Numbered from the stretch's first letter, positions 27,172-36,270 are shown. The stretch: DNA of 64,000 nucleotides from DUOA01 sp012839095 (GCA_050951505.1 JBMNJE010000011.1:248001-312000); one strand, 5' to 3'. Made by a program: numbers and translations. Notes: generated by a model not told the origin, from the sequence alone.

Positions 27172-28596
27172 TTACTCTATCACTATCACAGCGCCGTTTT
27201 CCGGTTTCAGCCAGTTATAAAGGAATTCCGCATGGCTGGAGAAGTTTCTTACACACATATGAGAACGGGGAAAGGTACCTATGGTATGCAGGTATTCTTT
27301 TATGCCCGGGTCAATAAGTTCTCCATCCTTTTCCTCATAGGCTGCAGGTACACCATGGACATAGGCACCTCCGCAAAAGCGGATGGCAAAGGGGGCATAT
27401 CCGGCAATTTCATCAGAACCGTCCTTCAGGTAATGGAAACGATCTTTTTTCTCCAGTGCTTTATAGGTTCCCAGCGGGGTTTCGAAGGAGGACGGACCTT
27501 TCAGCCCGGTTGTAGCCAAGGTATATGACACCATCCGGATCTCATTGTCCGACAGTTCGAAAGCCGCCTGGTTCTGCTGGGACCTGTCAATAACAACAGC
27601 ATAAGTCAGCTGGGTAAGGGCATCACCCGGATCAATGTAGTTTTTTGGAATAAAGAGTTCCTGACCGAAGGATTCTATATGAACATGGTAAAAATCTTCT
27701 GTTTCGTCCAGTATCCGTACCAGCATTCCATCCGGCACATAGCGGAAATCAGACTGAGTATCGGCCTTGAGATAACCCGGTGCACTCTGATAAATTCGCA
27801 TTCCATGCTCATCCGTTGCGCCTTCACCTTTTGAAGGAGGTGCACCGTTGACATTTTTATAGTTGCTGACATGGTTCAGTTTGCCGTCTGCCACCTGCTG
27901 CTGCAGTTTTTGCAAGGCTTCCAGCATTTTATCAAATTGAAATGTCCGGGTTATGCCTGCTGATGAGTGGATGTATCCTGAGACAATATTGCCGTCGTGC
28001 CTGCAGGAAACCTTGTACCAGATATCAGAGTTCTCCAGGGTTTTACCGGTGACTTTCTGATGCAGTGCCAGCTTTTCGCTGTTCATAGTTGTACACACTA
28101 CCTTATCACCGGGGTCCGGATTTTCGTAAACGGGGATCTCTTCTTCGCCTGTAACCAGAAAATAGTCATAGGTCAGGTTATATTTTTCATACTGGACAGC
28201 ATAGGTGATGGCAGCAGGGAGTTGCTTCTCATACAGGAGTACAATTTCGTTCTCCGGACTGCCGCTTTTGGCTTCTGCCAGCTGGGCAATTTCCTTCTGA
28301 TCCACTGCTGTGTTTATCTGAGTCATTAGCAGTGATTCTGCCTTTTGAGTGATGGATTCATCATCGCCTAAGTCAAATCCATTGATGTTTTCCTCTACTG
28401 CATCTTCATCGGATTTTGCCAGATTATCCTCAATTTGCTGCCTTTTGGCAGGAGCAGGGCTGGTCAGTTCCTCCCGTGTTTCCTGCCGCGGTGCCGGTAC
28501 AGGTGACTTGTCCGGTGGAACGGCATTACGAGAAGAACACGCGGTAAGAACCGACAGAAGGACAGCCAATACAAGTCCTGATTTTTTTGCATGCAT
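27172..28596 (-). CDS. lipoprotein with YkuD (L,D-transpeptidase)-like domain, variant active site
   Basis: This 474-residue lipoprotein has a signal peptide ending in a lipobox (LTAC) and a Pro-rich linker. Two SH3-like stretches (around YDYFLVTGEEEIPVY and DFRYVPDGMLVRIL) are followed by a C-terminal YkuD-like domain with FETPLGTY, AYVHGV and SHMCVRN. The catalytic Cys is present, but the usual SHGCxR Gly is Met (27247-27264). It may cross-link peptidoglycan or only bind it. AAGGAGGG sits before ATG 28596, which also gives a proper signal peptide. Confidence 0.78.
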   Translation of the reverse strand: MHAKKSGLVLAVLLSVLTACSSRNAVPPDKSPVPAPRQETREELTSPAPAKRQQIEDNLAKSDEDAVEENINGFDLGDDESITQKAESLLMTQINTAVDQKEIAQLAEAKSGSPENEIVLLYEKQLPAAITYAVQYEKYNLTYDYFLVTGEEEIPVYENPDPGDKVVCTTMNSEKLALHQKVTGKTLENSDIWYKVSCRHDGNIVSGYIHSSAGITRTFQFDKMLEALQKLQQQVADGKLNHVSNYKNVNGAPPSKGEGATDEHGMRIYQSAPGYLKADTQSDFRYVPDGMLVRILDETEDFYHVHIESFGQELFIPKNYIDPGDALTQLTYAVVIDRSQQNQAAFELSDNEIRMVSYTLATTGLKGPSSFETPLGTYKALEKKDRFHYLKDGSDEIAGYAPFAIRFCGGAYVHGVPAAYEEKDGELIDPGIKEYLHTIGTFPRSHMCVRNFSSHAEFLYNWLKPENGAVIVIE

Positions 28597-28713
28597 GAAA
28601 CTCCCTCCTTCTACTATGTATCTTCCAAAAGAGCACAAAATATGCATAAAATACAGAAAGCCGGAATTTGGAATTGGCGGACGTTAATTGAATGTTTGTT
28701 TCATAAGCTGTAT

Positions 28714-28743
28714 TTGGCTTACATATAGGATATGGGGTACAAT
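28714..28743 (+). promoter_or_regulatory. possible promoter of the metallo-hydrolase gene
   Basis: TTGGCT (28714-28719), an 18-base spacer and TACAAT (28738-28743). Confidence 0.45.
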
Positions 28744-28828
28744 AGATATTGCAGGGCGGATGTCATTAAAGCCTGTTGAGTATTCGGATGTGCCAGATAA
28801 ATATAAAAGCCAATCAGGGGTGAGAGTA

Positions 28829-29590
28829 GTGAGTGCGGTCAGAAGGGCCTTGGTACATTACCTGTTCCACAGCGGATTTGCAGTGGAATATGGTGACTAT
28901 TTTTTGTTATTTGATTTTTATGAACCTCCTCATGAAGTATGGAAGCCTGGTTTATCAAAAGAAGAAGTTTCAGACAGAATAGCAAAGAGCAAATATCCAT
29001 TTGTTTTCGTAAGTCATAGTCATTACGATCATTACAGCCCTCTTATATTTGACTGGAAGGATTACAGCCCAAATCTTACATATCTCATAAGTGATGACGT
29101 CGTATCGGAAAACAGAGATGAACCAAAGTTGCTGGATTCTAAATTTATTTACATTGCTCCCTATGAAAAAATCGGGAAAAACGGCTTAGTAGTTTCCACT
29201 TTTGGTTCTACGGATATCGGCCTTTCTTTTCTGGTTGAATTGGACGGCTTGCGAATATTTCATGCAGGTGACTTGAACTGGTGGCACTGGGCTGATGAGT
29301 CCACGGAAGAGGAGCTTTTAAGTGAGGAAAGAAAGTTTAAAGAAGAAGTATCCAATATAAACTGCGGCCGAATAGATATTATGTTCTTTCCGGTTGATCC
29401 CCGGCTGGGTGATCATTACTGGCTCGGAGGGGCATATATGCTGGAAGTCTTCCGACCGCGTTTGTTTGTTCCCATGCATTTTGGTACAGACTTCAGCATC
29501 ACCGGGAAGTTTGCGGATAGAATGAAACAGGCAGATATACCCATATTTGAAATAACAAGTGAAAAACAAAGCTATATTTTTCACAGGTAA
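28829..29590 (+). CDS. MBL-fold metallo-hydrolase
   Basis: This protein of about 253 residues has the metallo-beta-lactamase-fold motif HSHYDH and later metal ligands FHAGDLNWWH and a terminal MHFGTD, as in the UlaG/L-ascorbate-lactonase-like and RomA-like group. The substrate is unknown. I chose GTG 28829 because AGGGGTG lies 6 bases upstream and the protein then begins just before the family's first strand (HYLFHSGFAVE). In-frame starts at 28760 and 28688 have no ribosome site; the latter is upstream of the likely -10. Confidence 0.78.
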   Translation: MSAVRRALVHYLFHSGFAVEYGDYFLLFDFYEPPHEVWKPGLSKEEVSDRIAKSKYPFVFVSHSHYDHYSPLIFDWKDYSPNLTYLISDDVVSENRDEPKLLDSKFIYIAPYEKIGKNGLVVSTFGSTDIGLSFLVELDGLRIFHAGDLNWWHWADESTEEELLSEERKFKEEVSNINCGRIDIMFFPVDPRLGDHYWLGGAYMLEVFRPRLFVPMHFGTDFSITGKFADRMKQADIPIFEITSEKQSYIFHR

Positions 29591-29637
29591 TGTATTAGAA
29601 TTAGTACATGATATATTTAAGAAGGGAAGTGTTACAT

Positions 29638-30006
29638 ATGAAATTTACCTTTGCTCATAACAACATTAATGTACTGGACCTGGAAAAAAGCGTGGAGTTT
29701 TATAAGAAGGCTCTTGGCCTTACCGAAGTGCGCAGAAAGGAAGCAGCTGACGGCAGCTTTATTCTTGTTTTCCTGGGTGACGGTGAAACAAATCATAACC
29801 TGGAGCTTACCTGGCTGAAGGATTGGGACAGGCCTTATGATCTGGGTGATAATGAATTTCATCTGGCTTTTACAGTGGATGACTACGATGCAGCCCATGC
29901 ACTTCACTCGGAGATGGGCTGTATCTGCTATGAAAACCCCGGAATGGGCATTTATTTTATTGAAGATCCTGACGGATACTGGCTGGAGATTGTGCCTAAG
30001 AGGTAA
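29638..30006 (+). CDS. VOC family protein, glyoxalase I-like
   Basis: This 122-residue protein is made of two beta-alpha-beta-beta-beta units of the vicinal oxygen chelate fold. It has the lactoylglutathione lyase-type pattern: a metal His near the start (FAHNNINVLDLEKSVEFY), Glu in LELTWL, His in EFHLAF and Glu in DPDGYWLEIVPK. Glyoxalase I removes methylglyoxal; in an organism that may lack glutathione another thiol would be used. AAGGGAAG precedes ATG 29638. Its last 55 bases overlap the end of the convergent GH1 gene. Confidence 0.82.
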   Translation: MKFTFAHNNINVLDLEKSVEFYKKALGLTEVRRKEAADGSFILVFLGDGETNHNLELTWLKDWDRPYDLGDNEFHLAFTVDDYDAAHALHSEMGCICYENPGMGIYFIEDPDGYWLEIVPKR

Positions 30007-31280
30007 GTCTGAATCATTTCTTCCGTGACCTCCAGGTTCCTGCATATTTCTCCATAAAAGCGGCCGCTTGGACGGATGGTTCTCTTTTGGGTATCATAAT
30101 CCACATGGATGAGGCCGAATCTGGCCGATTCTCCTTCAGCCCATTCAAAGTTATCCATCAGGGACCAGTGATAATAGCGCTCAACAGGTATCCCGTCGCT
30201 GCATAGCTTTGAAATCTCAAGCAGGTGGTCGTAAATATATCTGGAACGGAAACGATCTTCCTCGTCGCAGGTTCCATTTTCAGTAATCCAGACAGGTACC
30301 CGGTACCGTTCATAGCATAATTTGCACAGCCGGTAGAGACCTTTCGGATAAATTTCCCAGCCAAGATCGTTACGTGGTGTATTTGGCATCACCAGGTTTT
30401 GAAAGCCCTTGAATCTTACGCCGTCCCTTGTGTAGTAGTTGAGTCCGAAAAAGTCCATAAACCTGCCTTTGCCCAGAGGGGCTCCTACTCCAAAGGGCGG
30501 CCTTAATATTCCGTCAGCCATGGTTCGGGTTAAGGCATTCTGGAACAGATAGTCCATTGCTCCTGCAGCCAGCCGATCCAGGGGATTGTTTTTGTTATAG
30601 GCATCAAACACGCGCAAATGATTTGCCACACCTACCATGGTTTGGCCGGGCCAGCCTTTTTCCTTCCTTATTTCATGGATCAGCCGATAAGCTGAAATAT
30701 GGCACAGAGCCATATGCTTCATAACCTTCAGAACCAGCCTCAGGTTCTTTTTTGCAGGCGGCCATGTTCCGAAGTAGTATCCCTGTACTGCATAAACATT
30801 CGGTTCATTTATGGTTATGTACTCACTGACCAGATCTCCCAGGTTTTCAACAACAAAACGGACATAACGAAGAAACTGGGAGAGGACCCGGGGATGTTCG
30901 AATCCGGCTTGGTTTTCCAGCCATATGGGGTGGGAAAAATGGTGCAAAGTAACCAGAGGTTTTATTCCCTTCTCCAGCATAAGGGAGATCTCTTTCCGGT
31001 AATGTTTAATGGCTTCCTTGCTGAACTGACCTTCAATGGGTTCCAGACGGCTCCATTCTACCCCCATGCGGTAGACCCTGTGGTTCAGTTCCGTCATCAG
31101 TTCAATGTCTTCTGAATATCTGTTCCAATGGTCATTGGCCCGAAGGCAGCTGGTTTGATCCCTGATACGGCCTTGCTCACACCAGGCATACCAGTTGCTG
31201 TTGGTATCTCCGCCTTCGATTTGAGCGCCGGAAGTTGCGCTTCCCATTAAAAGATGGGGCGGGAGCTGGAATGGTTTCAT
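29952..31280 (-). CDS. glycoside hydrolase family 1, beta-glucosidase-like
   Basis: This 442-residue intracellular enzyme with no signal peptide has the GH1 start FLMGSATSGAQIEG-like segment (LLMGSATSGAQIEG), the general acid motif TINEPN and the nucleophile motif WITENG. GH1 enzymes hydrolyse beta-glucosides, galactosides or their 6-phosphates; no phosphotransferase genes are nearby, so a non-phosphorylated substrate is more likely. The C-terminus reads 55 bases into the opposite VOC gene, adding about 18 residues. Confidence 0.88.
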   Translation of the reverse strand: MKPFQLPPHLLMGSATSGAQIEGGDTNSNWYAWCEQGRIRDQTSCLRANDHWNRYSEDIELMTELNHRVYRMGVEWSRLEPIEGQFSKEAIKHYRKEISLMLEKGIKPLVTLHHFSHPIWLENQAGFEHPRVLSQFLRYVRFVVENLGDLVSEYITINEPNVYAVQGYYFGTWPPAKKNLRLVLKVMKHMALCHISAYRLIHEIRKEKGWPGQTMVGVANHLRVFDAYNKNNPLDRLAAGAMDYLFQNALTRTMADGILRPPFGVGAPLGKGRFMDFFGLNYYTRDGVRFKGFQNLVMPNTPRNDLGWEIYPKGLYRLCKLCYERYRVPVWITENGTCDEEDRFRSRYIYDHLLEISKLCSDGIPVERYYHWSLMDNFEWAEGESARFGLIHVDYDTQKRTIRPSGRFYGEICRNLEVTEEMIQTYLLGTISSQYPSGSSIK

Positions 31281-31368
31281 GAAAATACCCCCTTTTTTCT
31301 TGTTGTTCCCAGGATACCGTTCCTCGCAGCAGACGCCTTACCATCATGTAAGAATTTGGTATGACTAT

Positions 31369-31397
31369 ATGGTAATACAAATGCTGTTTTTGATCAA
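31369..31397 (-). promoter_or_regulatory. possible promoter of the GH1 gene
   Basis: On the minus strand: TTGATC (31397-31392), a 17-base spacer and TACCAT (31374-31369). It is bracketed by the inverted repeat GTATGAC (31359-31365) and GTCATAC (31416-31422), which could hold a regulator. Confidence 0.4.
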
Positions 31398-31503
31398 TGC
31401 TATACATTTTGGATGGTCATACTGTAAAGGGCAATATATCATTCAGAGCTATCACGTAAATGAACATTATTCCATAACAAAAAAATAAATAGGAGGATGT
31501 AAA

Positions 31504-32493
31504 ATGACATATTTACCTGCAGAAAATCGTTATGACAGCATGAAGTACAATCGTACAGGCAGAAGCGGTTTGAAACTGCCTGCCATATCCCTGGGTCTCT
31601 GGCATAATTTCGGGGGAGTGGATACCCTGGAAAACAGCAGAGCAATGATATACAAGGCATTTGACCTTGGCATTACCCATTTTGATCTGGCCAACAACTA
31701 CGGCCCGCCCCCCGGCTCAGCGGAAGAAACCTTTGGAACTATTCTGAAACAGGGCTTTAAGGCTTATCGTGATGAAATCATCGTTTCCACCAAGGCCGGT
31801 TTTTATATGTGGAAAGGGCCTTACGGGGAATGGGGTTCCAGGAAGTACCTGATGGCCAGTCTGGATCAGAGTTTGAAAAGGATGGGCCTGGAATATGTGG
31901 ATATATTCTACCATCATCGCCCGGATCCGGATACACCGTTGGAAGAAACTATGGGAGCATTGGATCATATAGTACGTCAGGGCAAAGCTTTATACATAGG
32001 ATTATCCAATTACAACGCAGATCAAACCAGTAAAGCGATTCAGATATTAAGACAGCTGGGAACACCCTGCCTTATTCATCAGCCCTCTTATTCCATGTTC
32101 AACCGCTGGATAGAACATGGCTTGCTGGATGTTCTGGATAAGGAAGGTGCAGGCTGTATTGTTTATTCACCGCTTGCACAGGGTATGCTGACCGACAAAT
32201 ACCTCAAGGGAATTCCCGACAGTTCCCGGGCTGCGAAACCTCATGGATTCCTTAATGAAAAGGATATCACAGAAGAAAGACTGGATAAAATCCGAAAACT
32301 CAACGATTTGGCTCAGGAAAGGGATCAAAGCCTCGCTCAAATGGCAATTGCCTGGATTTTACGGGACAGCCGTATTACTTCAGTGTTGGTTGGTGCCAGC
32401 AGGGTAGCACAAATTGAGGATAATGTTGCTGCATTAAGGAACCTGGATTTTTCACAGGAAGAACTTAGCCGTATTGAAGAAATACTAAAATAA
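31504..32493 (+). CDS. aldo/keto reductase, YghZ/Kv-beta type
   Basis: This 329-residue NADPH-dependent reductase has the AKR catalytic set: Asp in FDLANNYG, Tyr in the same motif, Lys in VSTKAG and His in FYHHRPD. The C-terminal cofactor site is VLVGASR. NYGPPPGSAEE and MWKGPYGEWGSRKYL are the YghZ subgroup markers, a group that reduces L-glyceraldehyde 3-phosphate or methylglyoxal. AGGAGG precedes the ATG. The ribulokinase gene follows after 80 bases, so a role in carbonyl sugar metabolism is possible. Confidence 0.88.
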   Translation: MTYLPAENRYDSMKYNRTGRSGLKLPAISLGLWHNFGGVDTLENSRAMIYKAFDLGITHFDLANNYGPPPGSAEETFGTILKQGFKAYRDEIIVSTKAGFYMWKGPYGEWGSRKYLMASLDQSLKRMGLEYVDIFYHHRPDPDTPLEETMGALDHIVRQGKALYIGLSNYNADQTSKAIQILRQLGTPCLIHQPSYSMFNRWIEHGLLDVLDKEGAGCIVYSPLAQGMLTDKYLKGIPDSSRAAKPHGFLNEKDITEERLDKIRKLNDLAQERDQSLAQMAIAWILRDSRITSVLVGASRVAQIEDNVAALRNLDFSQEELSRIEEILK

Positions 32494-32573
32494 GAGGCAG
32501 CACTTGAATTCCATGACGACAGTCGATAGAATAGGATACAAGTGCAAACTTATTGAATCAGAGGGGGAGAAAA

Positions 32574-34250
32574 GTGAGCAAGTATGCCATAGGTATTGAT
32601 TACGGAACACAATCCGGTCGAGCCCTGCTTGTAGAAACAGCTACAGGGAAGGAAGTGGCAACTGCTGTCATGGAGTATCCGCACGGGGTAATGGATGAGT
32701 ATCTTCCGGATGGAAAAACCAGGCTGGAACCGGACTGGGCGCTTCAGCATCCCCAGGACTATCTGGATGTTCTTCAGGAGATTATTCCTTCTGTTTTGAA
32801 GCAGGCTTCCGTTGATCCACAGGATGTTATAGGTATTGGCATTGACTTTACCGCCTGTACCATGATGCCCATTGATAAGCAGGGTACACCTCTGTGCTTT
32901 TTTGAGGAATATCGTTCAAATCCTCATGCATATGTAAAGCTGTGGAAACACCATGCAGCCCAGGATGAGGCCAATCGCCTGAACGAGATTGCAGAAGAGA
33001 GAGAAGAGGATTTTTTAAAACGTTATGGGGGAAAAATCTCTTCAGAATGGTTGATACCAAAGATATGGCAGATATTAAACGAGGCCCCTGACATTTATGA
33101 CAGAGCGGATAGATTTATAGAAGCAGCTGACTGGCTGGTCATGCATTTAACAGGAGAGGAAAAAAGAAGCAGCTGCACAGCCGGATACAAAGCCATGTGG
33201 CACAAACAAGACGGTTATCCTTCCCGGGAGTTTTTCAGGGCCCTGGATCCCAGACTGGAAAACCTGGTGGAAGAAAAGCTCAGCAAAGACATATATCCAG
33301 CCGGAAGCAAGGCGGGCGAGCTTACAAATGAAGCCGCTTCCCTTATCGGACTGATGCCCGGAACCCCGGTTGCAGTTGCCTTGATCGATGCTCATGCAGC
33401 CGTACCGGCTGTCGGTATAACAGACGAAGGCAAAATGCTGATGATTATGGGCACTTCTTCCTGCCACTTGGTGCTGGGCAATGAAGAAAAGCTGGTACCC
33501 GGTACATGCGGAGTAGTAGAGGATGGAATTATTCCGGGTTATTTCGGATACGAAGCAGGCCAGTCCTGTATGGGAGACCATTTTGAGTGGTTTGTGGAGA
33601 AGTGTGTTCCCTTTGAATATCATGAGGAAGCAGAGCGGCAGGGAATCGGCCTTCATGATCTACTGACGCAAAAGGCAGAGAAGCTTGCGCCAGGCGAAAG
33701 CGGCCTGATTGCATTGGATTGGTGGAATGGAAATCGTTCTGTTCTGGTAGATGCGGATTTGACAGGGTTGCTCATTGGATGCACTCTGATCACCAAACCG
33801 GAGGAAATTTACCGCGCCCTGATCGAAGCCACTGCTTTTGGAGCACGTATGATTATCGAGACATTTGAAGAAAATGGCGTGCTCATCCATGAACTATATG
33901 CTGCGGGAGGAATTGCAGAGAAAAATCAGTTCCTGATGCAGGTCTATGCTGACATTACCAATAGGGAGATCCGGATTTCAGCATCAGCACAAAGCACGGC
34001 ACTGGGCTCTGCCATGTTTGGTGCCGTGGCAGCCGGAAGGGACAGAGGAGGATATGATTCCATAAGGGAAGCAGCCGAAAAAATGGCCGGTGCCAAAGAG
34101 CTGGCCTACCGTCCCAACCCTGCTCATACAAAGGTTTATGATCAACTGTATGAAGAATACAAGCTGCTCCATGATTATTTTGGACGGGGTGCCAATGATG
34201 TTATGAAGCGCTTGAAAGAAATCAAAAGGAGAGCATCCAGACAGAATTGA
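32574..34250 (+). CDS. araB: ribulokinase
   Basis: This 558-residue FGGY-family kinase phosphorylates L-ribulose (or related ketopentoses) at O5. AraB-type signatures are visible: YAIGIDYGTQSGRALLV, GIDFTACTMMP, an EWLIPK segment, and ALDWWNGNRS. Length is typical. I chose GTG 32574, with AGGGGGAG at 32562-32569; the in-frame TTG at 32553 would put the ribosome site inside the gene. No arabinose isomerase or epimerase gene is in the window, so the enzyme is separated from its usual partners. Confidence 0.88.
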   Translation: MSKYAIGIDYGTQSGRALLVETATGKEVATAVMEYPHGVMDEYLPDGKTRLEPDWALQHPQDYLDVLQEIIPSVLKQASVDPQDVIGIGIDFTACTMMPIDKQGTPLCFFEEYRSNPHAYVKLWKHHAAQDEANRLNEIAEEREEDFLKRYGGKISSEWLIPKIWQILNEAPDIYDRADRFIEAADWLVMHLTGEEKRSSCTAGYKAMWHKQDGYPSREFFRALDPRLENLVEEKLSKDIYPAGSKAGELTNEAASLIGLMPGTPVAVALIDAHAAVPAVGITDEGKMLMIMGTSSCHLVLGNEEKLVPGTCGVVEDGIIPGYFGYEAGQSCMGDHFEWFVEKCVPFEYHEEAERQGIGLHDLLTQKAEKLAPGESGLIALDWWNGNRSVLVDADLTGLLIGCTLITKPEEIYRALIEATAFGARMIIETFEENGVLIHELYAAGGIAEKNQFLMQVYADITNREIRISASAQSTALGSAMFGAVAAGRDRGGYDSIREAAEKMAGAKELAYRPNPAHTKVYDQLYEEYKLLHDYFGRGANDVMKRLKEIKRRASRQN

Positions 34251-34288
34251 CTGGCTCCGGTCTTTATGGAGTCCAATAGGAGCAGAAT

Positions 34289-34879
34289 ATGAATTATATT
34301 GTTTATGACACTGAATTCAGTCAGCCTCAACCAAAATTATACAACCCAAACAGCAGATTCCGGCCCAATCCGGTCAGTCCCTTTGAGATCATTGAGATTG
34401 GTGCAGCCAAGGTTAATCAGAACCTGGAGATTACTGAAACCTTCAGCCGCCTGATAAAGCCTGTCATATACCGCAGGCTGAGTCCGATTGTTATTCGGAA
34501 AACCGGCATCAAACCGGCTGATTTGAAAAATGGGGTTAGTTTTCGCAAGGCTATAAGCGATTTTCGAAAATTTTGCGGCCAGGACTACATTTTATGTACC
34601 TGGAGCACCAATGATGTGAAAATACTGCAGAAAAACTGCATCTACCACAATCTTCCCTACGACTGGATCAGCAGGTATTATGACATTCAAAGCCGCTGTA
34701 CGCGTGTATTGGGCCTTCCCAAGAGTCAGGCAGTCGGACTGAAAAATGCGCTGAATGCTCTTGGTATTCAGGTGGAAGGCAGATTGCACAGAGCCATGGA
34801 TGATGCGATTCATGCTGCTAAAATATTCATAGAGGTGTATAACGAGGAAATGGCTGAACAAATAAGTATGATGAGCTGA
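34289..34879 (+). CDS. DEDDh 3'-5' exonuclease domain protein
   Basis: This 196-residue protein has the exonuclease III fold of the ERI-1/KapD-like group: Exo I YDTEF, Exo II CTWSTNDVKIL and Exo III LHRAMDDA with the catalytic His and Asp. It could trim RNA or DNA 3' ends; the target cannot be told. It is the last gene of the forward unit containing the aldo/keto reductase and ribulokinase genes, and a terminator follows. Confidence 0.82.
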   Translation: MNYIVYDTEFSQPQPKLYNPNSRFRPNPVSPFEIIEIGAAKVNQNLEITETFSRLIKPVIYRRLSPIVIRKTGIKPADLKNGVSFRKAISDFRKFCGQDYILCTWSTNDVKILQKNCIYHNLPYDWISRYYDIQSRCTRVLGLPKSQAVGLKNALNALGIQVEGRLHRAMDDAIHAAKIFIEVYNEEMAEQISMMS

Positions 34880-34944
34880 TGTTTCGGCAATAACGAAACA
34901 GTGCGTACTTATGATAATGAAAAAGTACGGCAAATCATCAGACA

Positions 34945-34980
34945 GGGGGAGACCCATCAGGTATCTCCCCTTGTCTTTTT
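34945..34980 (+). terminator. intrinsic terminator after the exonuclease gene
   Basis: GGGGAGA (34946-34952) pairs with TCTCCCC (34964-34970), followed by TTGTCTTTTT. It lies exactly between the forward exonuclease gene and the small reverse gene. Confidence 0.8.
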
Positions 34981-35122
34981 AGTGTTTCACTTTTTTGTTC
35001 CCTTTGTTGTCATAATTGTTGCTGAAATGCTCTGCGGCATTTTCGCCTAACTGATCATTGTGTATGGCAGGATTCTGATTTCCTGATGCCTTTTTTGCTT
35101 TTAGCTTTTTTTCCCTGGCCAT
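34979..35122 (-). CDS. small basic protein, 47 residues
   Basis: This is a short reverse-strand reading frame. AAAGGAG lies 8 bases before its ATG at 35122. The protein starts MAREKKLKAKKASGNQ and ends NKGNKKVKH. It is hydrophilic, Lys/Asn-rich, with no Cys, Trp or hydrophobic segment. The good ribosome site, the biased composition, and a stop overlapping the T-run of the convergent terminator by two bases argue that it is real. It resembles small spore-associated proteins in general composition only; I cannot assign a family. Confidence 0.55.
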   Translation of the reverse strand: MAREKKLKAKKASGNQNPAIHNDQLGENAAEHFSNNYDNKGNKKVKH

Positions 35123-35197
35123 CCATAATACTCCTTTCTTATTTCAATGATCTTATTTTACCCAAATCATCTATTAGTATCCTTGTTTGCCGGATTC

Positions 35198-35226
35198 TTG
35201 ACATGGGTTGATAAAAAGGATAGTAT
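35198..35226 (+). promoter_or_regulatory. probable promoter of the LacI-family regulator gene
   Basis: A perfect TTGACA (35198-35203), a 17-base spacer and TAGTAT (35221-35226). Confidence 0.65.
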
Positions 35227-35234
35227 GAATTTGC

Positions 35235-35248
35235 TCGAATGCGTTTGA
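35235..35248. promoter_or_regulatory. possible LacI-family autoregulatory operator
   Basis: TCGAATGCGTTTGA is an imperfect palindrome (10 of 14 positions symmetric) placed at about +1 to +15 of the promoter, where a repressor would block initiation. Confidence 0.3.
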
Positions 35249-35262
35249 AGCAGGTGGAAGAA

Positions 35263-36270
35263 GTGAAAAAGAAAATCAGAGTATCCAGTAAGGACGTAGC
35301 CAGAGAGGCCGGGGTCTCTCAGGCAACGGTTTCCTATGTTTTGAATAATGTGGAGCATGTAAAAATCCGGCCGGAAACCAGGCAGGCGGTTTGGGATGCC
35401 GTAAAGAAACTGAACTATTCGCCCAGTCATATTGCAAGAGGAATGAAGCTGAAACGTTCCATGTCTGTGGGCGTCATAACCGATCGCAGTGTCACCAATT
35501 ACAATTTTATGAAGACCCTGCAGGGGATCAAGGAAGGCCTGGCCCGATTCAATTACACCATTACCCTTCTTTTCAACACCCAGGAGGAAACCTTTCACTC
35601 CGAGATTATCAGCTACTATAATTCCAACCGCCTGGACGGATTCATTTTTGCTTTTGCCGCAGTTGAGGATTACATTCGGAATGACCTTAATCTTAAAGGT
35701 GTTCCCTATTTAATAATTGATTCCCATGTTTCCGGGCAGAGCGGAGGCGGCTGTGAGGTGGGCACCGATCACCTGATTCATATTCCCGGCCTGGCTGCCC
35801 TTTTTAAAGAGAGGGGCATCAGTAGAATGGCTTACGTTGGTCCCCTTCTGAGACACCGTGAAGATCCAAAGCCTCGTGCTTACAAGGAAGCTGTAAAAAT
35901 TAATCACTTAGTAGATTGTGGAAGTTATCTGTGTTCTTTTGATGATGATGAGATTAGAAAAATGGTCCATGACCTGCTTATGTCTCCCAAGCGGCCTCAG
36001 GGCATTCTGGCCGGCAATCCGCGATTTGGATTTCATACCTTAAGAGTTGCAGCTGAGCTGGGGCTTAGGATTCCCGGAGATTTGCTGGCAGCATCCCTGG
36101 GCACTTCTGCTTTTCATGATTTTTGTTATCCGCCTATGACAGCAGTTGAGCTGCCTCTGTTTGATATGGGGTATACAGGGGCGGAAATGCTGGTTGATAT
36201 AATGCAGGACAAGGATGTCGATAGAATACGGATTTTACCCTCGGAAATAGTTCTGCGCGGCTCTCTTTAA
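35263..36270 (+). CDS. LacI-family transcriptional regulator
   Basis: This 335-residue regulator has an N-terminal helix-turn-helix (SSKDVAREAGVSQATVSYVL), the hinge helix SPSHIARGMKLKRS, and a sugar-binding-protein-like effector domain (MSVGVITDR onward). Its sugar cannot be predicted, and the flanking genes are not obviously a sugar operon. I chose GTG 35263, with AGGTGGA just upstream; in-frame ATG 35239 and GTG 35254 are alternatives. A candidate operator overlaps the transcription start, so it may regulate itself. Confidence 0.85.
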   Translation: MKKKIRVSSKDVAREAGVSQATVSYVLNNVEHVKIRPETRQAVWDAVKKLNYSPSHIARGMKLKRSMSVGVITDRSVTNYNFMKTLQGIKEGLARFNYTITLLFNTQEETFHSEIISYYNSNRLDGFIFAFAAVEDYIRNDLNLKGVPYLIIDSHVSGQSGGGCEVGTDHLIHIPGLAALFKERGISRMAYVGPLLRHREDPKPRAYKEAVKINHLVDCGSYLCSFDDDEIRKMVHDLLMSPKRPQGILAGNPRFGFHTLRVAAELGLRIPGDLLAASLGTSAFHDFCYPPMTAVELPLFDMGYTGAEMLVDIMQDKDVDRIRILPSEIVLRGSL

